From assembly GCA_022316685.1 (NCBI GenBank), contig JAKJHU010000037.1, positions 1,661,792 through 1,725,791 of the forward strand: a stretch of DNA of 64,000 nt, given 5' to 3'. This document shows, piece by piece, positions 58,991 through 64,000 of this stretch (the first letter of the stretch is position 1; the number at the start of each line of letters is the position of its first letter). Made by a program: the position numbers and the translations under genes. The stretch comes from Progne subis subis. Its lineage: Eukaryota > Chordata > Aves > Passeriformes > Hirundinidae. The notes beneath the pieces are model-generated. The model had not been told where the DNA came from. It saw nothing but the letters and a program-made list of their open reading frames with translations, and searched no databases.

Positions 58991-61900
58991 CCAGATTTAT
59001 AAAAAAAAAAATCTGTATGAATAAGTTAGCTGTTTGTAACCTTCAAGAAATGAACTTTACGCTGTGGTTGTCAATGCAGCAGAGACTGTATAATGATTAA
59101 GAGCATAGAGAAAGCTTTCTTGCTTGACTACATTAGATTTATTCTACTGCTATGTCATTATGCACATAAGCCTTAGAAATGAGAATTGTGCAAAACTAGT
59201 TGAAAATGAGAGCTCAGCAACGCTGTCAGAAAATTCTCACCAATGCACAGACATGCACCTTCCCATTGCCTCCAGAACCATTTATTACATTTGCCGTCAT
59301 CTGGAATGAAAAGCAAGTAGCAGCACTTTAAAATGTTAATATAGGATATTCTTGGGCAGGAAATGCATGAGGTCTGGCTCTACTTTTGAAAACAAAAGCA
59401 TGCTCACGAAGGACTGTGAGTAAGAAACCCTTGGAAGCATGTGCAAATATGTGTGACATTTAACTGGCACCTTTTGAGAGATTAGATTAAATATTGTCCT
59501 AAATGAGACTCTTGGTGTTAGACCTCAGACTGAAATCTACACTGCTGCACGAAACTGTGGATTTGCATATATGTTAAGGTTTTTCTTAAAAAGAGTGTTC
59601 TGCTTCTTTAAGGACCTTTGGAATTTCCCATTTACCATCCCTAAAAGAAGGAAGCAGTTGAAAGTGTGGCTACATTTGTCGCTTGAAGTGTTGTAACAAT
59701 TGTTTCATCAGTTTTGTCACATTATCTGTCCTATTTTCCCTCTAATCATGTAGAAACAAAATATTCTTTGTCTTCATTAAAAGTATTCTAACGTGTGTAA
59801 ACACTAGCAGGGATCTAATGTCCTAGGCTGTGAGTTTTAATAAAGCTAGTATAACTGGCGACTTAGTTCTCTCAAGTGTATAATATTTATCCTTTAAAAT
59901 GTTAATAATGACATCTTTATTGGGAAAATTCCCCTTCATCAAAGTCCTGCTGTTGTTTTCTATAGATCTGAAATATTTGGTGCTACTTTTGGTACAGCAG
60001 CTCTTAGAGAGGGGGAAAAGCATGTGGGCTGTAAAAGAGCCAGTCTTATCTGGAATACTCAGGGCTTGCTGCCCAACATAATGATGGCTCAACGTGGCCT
60101 GTCTGTTCAAGGGCATCCACCCACTGAACATTGCTGGCTAACATCCCTGATTTGCAGCTAGGATAATGTGTAAGGTCCCCACTTACACTTGCTGTATTTT
60201 CTCTCCTTGAAGTGATAAGGGTATCTAAGAGCAGGGCCAGGAGTCACTTCTAGCTGGAAGGAAATGTAAGTCTCTTAAGCTGTGCCAGCCTTGGCTTTTA
60301 GCTACCCAGTGCTGGACTGCAGGGATTTAGGGTTTCATTGGCCCCAAATATGTTAAGCCTAGTGTGAAGAATGCAAGCCCTTTCTACAGCAAAAAAAGGA
60401 AGTGCAGAACAACCTTTTAGTTCAGAGGGCTGTAAACAGAGGGCTTTGTCCATTCTCTTTTATTCAAGACCTGGAAGAACACCAAGAATGTAACAGTCCA
60501 CAGCAGAGATATGAGGACCAGAATCCAGTGTCCTGCTCTGGCTGACGGTGGGTAACTTGTCTTTTCTACAGCTAGAATGTTCTCCTTGGCCAGGACGTGT
60601 GTAATTGTTCAGTGCAAATTTGAACAGTGAGAAACAAAAAGGAGCAAGAATGTCCCCTACAAACTACTCTAGTAGTAGTTTGTAGCAAGGTTGCAAAGTT
60701 ACACTGCATGGGAGAGTGTGTGTAAGCAGTGTTCTAGATACCAGGACAGGTCTGCATTGCTTCAGTTTTGTCCACAGATGTAAGACCTGTTTTCTAACAT
60801 GCACGTGGAGAACGTATGGGATTCTGAGTTACTTTTATTTCCGGCTGATTAGTCCCCTACATACATGCCTGACAGCACCCTGTTTTTACTGTCTGTTCTG
60901 ATCTCAACTCTAAAGCTATCACATCCCTTTTCAGCCCCTCTGGCTATCAGAAGCCTTATCAGTCCATACCACTCTGCAGTGCATCCACTAAACCCTGTTT
61001 CCCAGCTGCATGATACTACTTCACCACTTCCAAACCCCAAGGGTCCTTTATTATTCTTTACCACATACTTCTACCTTCATAGCCTCTTCTATTTCACACA
61101 TCCAAAACTCCACTTTCTTTACCCTCTTCACCTTCCTCCCATGTGCCAGCAAGCCTGCTCTCTTCATTTCAACTTCCTGCCCCATTACTCCACTCAGAAG
61201 TGCAGGTATCAGTATAGAGACAGTTGCTGCAGGGAGTTCTGCTGATGTCTGTGGGAATTGGCAGCTGGCGTACTTGAGAGGGAAGATTACAGATTCAGGA
61301 AGGGCTTGCTGAAGGATAAGAAATTATTATGCATCAACTGCTCCGTAACAGTGACCCAGGTCCGCATTATTTCCTCATGGCAAACCAGAGATGGTTTGTC
61401 TCTTTGTAAAAGAATATCACATCTACTCTAGGGCAGGAATGTGCCCCTGGGCAGTTACCAGGATAGATTTTCTTCATATGTCCACACAGCTTTCTTTATT
61501 GTCAAGCCAAATTATCATGCACCACATGATAATGATAAACTGATAATATCAGGCACCACTCGATCTTAGCACTCCACTTCTTCTCCTCTGCCCATTACAA
61601 GGACTGGGATCAAGAGGAGAAACTAGAACAATTTGCAGAAGTAAAACAATTCCAACAATCAGAATAATGATACAGATTACGACTAAGGAGTGACATGGAA
61701 AAGAAACGCCTTAGCAGCATGTGAAATGGTTTGCAGAGTTGATGTAAATTGCCAGCGTAGCTGTACACTTAAGTGTAATTCTGGTACTAATTGCTAGCTG
61801 AGCCCTGAGAAGTGACAGTCTTTACTTAGGCAGCTGAAATGGCAGTCAGTTATTGTACATCTATGCAATAAAAATTCCGGTATTTAAATTCTGAATGTCA

Positions 61901-64000
61901 TGACAATTAGAAAGAAAAACACCCCAAACCTGGAAATGTGTTTTAAATTTCTCTCTGCAATGATATCCATTAGAGAAAAATTAATTGTAATGTGATTTTC
62001 TGGCACTAGCTATTGATACTGATCCAGAATAAATAAATGAGTGGTTTTATTATTATTTTATTTACTAGTTCTAGCCTACTTTAAGAAGTATGTGAAAGGG
62101 CCACTGTTATTGTGAAATAATTGGCTGCAGTCAAAATTTAACCTCAGATATCAATAACCTTTACATACTTTTTATTGATTTTGTATTACATTCTCATTTC
62201 TTAAGATGAATATTACCTTAGTCTGTAAGCAAAATATGTGCAATTTGCACGTGGTTAGGAAAATATAATTATCTCCCTGAGATATATTATAGATATATAT
62301 TAGATCGCAAAAGATACTTGTGTTGTTATGGGTCAGTTCACAAAATTGTGATACACATCTACGTTTTCAGAGTAAATTACTTTGTTTCAGATAAGACAGG
62401 GAGGACAATCTTACTAAGCTGTGTCAGTCCACAGAAGGTTTTTTAACAGCTTCCTCCATTGAAAGCAGAGATGATGGACATCTCATATAAAAGTGGATAA
62501 AAGGCTGTGTTGGTTTTGGCTGTGGTAGAGTTAATTTAAGCAGAATTATTCACAAATACAAGTTTCGAAAATATGGAAATGGAAACAGCTAAAGAAAGTT
62601 GCACTTCATATGACCTAGAACTTCAGAAACCTCCACAACTTTCTTAAAGTATATGCATAAACTGACTCCAGATTTATTATAATTCTGTACATCACAGAAG
62701 CCACAAAATCCAGATGGGCTTGCTTTCTTTTGATCTAAAATGATAAAATTGATGATGACTCAAATATAAGAAGTGCAATATTTCTGACTCAGCACTGAGG
62801 ATTCAGAACTATCCTACTGATAGAAAAGCTAGGTTTCCAGCACAGATGAAACACTGTCAAGTATAATATAAACAAACAAATGCAAACACATTTTCTGTGA
62901 GTGGTAATTAAAATCTGAGTCTGAACCTTATGAGACCTGGGAATAAAAGCAGCAGTTACAGGATATATGCTGCTTACTTGGGGATGGTGAGATGCAGAGA
63001 TTACAGGAGAAGTCACAAATGGAGGGCAGCCAGAGGATTTGCTGAGGAATTGTGGTGGACTTGCTGTACAGCTGGATCCTCGAGGGGTCTGGCAGTTGCT
63101 GGGTCCTTTCCCCATGCTGCTGAGGATTTACTGAGAAATCTCTGTTCCAACTCTGTCCATCTGCCATCATGTCCACAGAGTCCTGGCAGAGGCATTGCTC
63201 TTGAATTTTTCGCAAAGTCACGAGGTTTGTCAGCCACCAATGAGACTTTCTGTCACAGAAGAATGGAGATAGCCTCCATAAAGTTCAGTTCAGCTGTGAA
63301 CTGACTGATCCTACCAAAGGCTTTTGCAAGCTTAGGTTTCTTAGGATTTTTCACAGTGCATATTATAAGAAATACTAAATCTTTAAACTGAGCCTCTGTT
63401 GGTCAGCTTGAAGTATTCTTCATTTCACTTTAAAATCCGTAACTTGCTCTGCAGATATCAGAGATTTTATTATAGAGCATGCCTGTATTTCCAGCCATAG
63501 TCTCAAGGCGACATCAAACTTCCATGAACTCAGAAGGCATTAGGTTTTATGACAGCATATGATTTAGGTCTCGGCTCCCTAAAATTTTCTGATTGCTCCC
63601 TTCCAGTCAGAGAGGGATGCTTTCTAGCTGTGGTGAGTTAACCTTGGAGGGCTGTCAGTCACACAGTCAGCAGATCTTTCACTCCCCCTACTCAAAAGGA
63701 TGGGGAAAATATTAGATTGTAATAACTCATGTGTCAAGACAAGGACAGGGAGATAACTTACCAGCTATCACAAACAAACCAGGCAACTCAGGGGAGATTA
63801 ATTTAATTTATCACCAATAAAATAGATTTGGTTGTTGAAAAACAAAGATAAAAGCTACAATTCTCCCTCACTTCTTTCCAGGGTTAACTTTGCTCCTTCA
63901 TCTCCGAATTCCACTCCCCCTCAACTCCAAGTAGCATAAGAGGACAGGGAATGAGGGCTGCAGTCAGTCCATAAGTCTCCCTCTCTGCCACTCCTTCCTC
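58991..64000. other. AT-rich intergenic DNA to window end, no gene recognised
   Basis: No recognisable coding exon or mobile element. 60860-61200 is C/T-rich on the + strand. 61690-62250 looks like unique, possibly conserved noncoding DNA. The 124-aa + frame at 62930-63304 has overlapping open frames on both strands and no domain. Confidence 0.5.

Noticed and set aside
62930..63304. 124-aa + frame near the right end
   Set aside because: Overlapped by equally long - strand frames, no domain, and Cys/Arg/Trp-rich composition typical of random frames.
1..64000. CRISPR arrays, bacterial operons, tRNA or rRNA genes, intact retroviral coding regions
   Set aside because: None of the expected structures was seen. 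The retroviral traces are solo LTR-like segments without gag, pol or env frames.

Overview
This window is nuclear genomic DNA from a vertebrate, very probably a bird. Genes are split by spliceosomal introns, promoters sit in GC-rich CpG islands, and the interspersed repeats are CR1 LINE fragments plus solo retroviral LTRs, the typical bird repertoire. There are no bacterial operons, CRISPR arrays or RNA genes that I can support. Human orthologs of the three genes map to 9q31 (CTNNAL1, ABITRAM) and 18q12 (SLC39A6). Both regions correspond in part to the avian Z chromosome, so a Z-linked locus is my inference.

Layout. At 1-2.6 kb lie the last two coding exons of CTNNAL1 (alpha-catulin) on the + strand. 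ABITRAM (FAM206A) is on the - strand at 2.6-6.2 kb, with six coding exons giving 173 aa and a CpG-island promoter at 5.7-6.3 kb; it converges tail-to-tail with CTNNAL1. SLC39A6 (ZIP6/LIV-1 zinc transporter) is on the - strand from about 9.6 to 26.7 kb, with nine coding exons, a noncoding first exon and a second CpG island. It lies just upstream of ABITRAM in the same orientation. From about 27 to 64 kb I find no recognisable gene. That part is AT-rich DNA with microsatellites, homopolymers, CR1 pieces, about four solo-LTR-like segments, a degenerate minisatellite, and a few unexplained open frames (39.5-39.8 kb and 50.9-51.7 kb on the - strand are the most notable).

The three genes are unrelated in function (cytoskeletal/Rho signalling scaffold, actin-binding nuclear modulator, zinc importer); proximity reflects synteny, not an operon. 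The most informative oddities are in the genes themselves: a one-base frameshift in the histidine-rich ectodomain of SLC39A6, an SLC39A6 acceptor that seems to have moved 6 nt downstream, and a GC-AG intron in ABITRAM. I did not find a novel biological system. All gene identifications rest on reading the translated exons against remembered family sequences; no database search was run.
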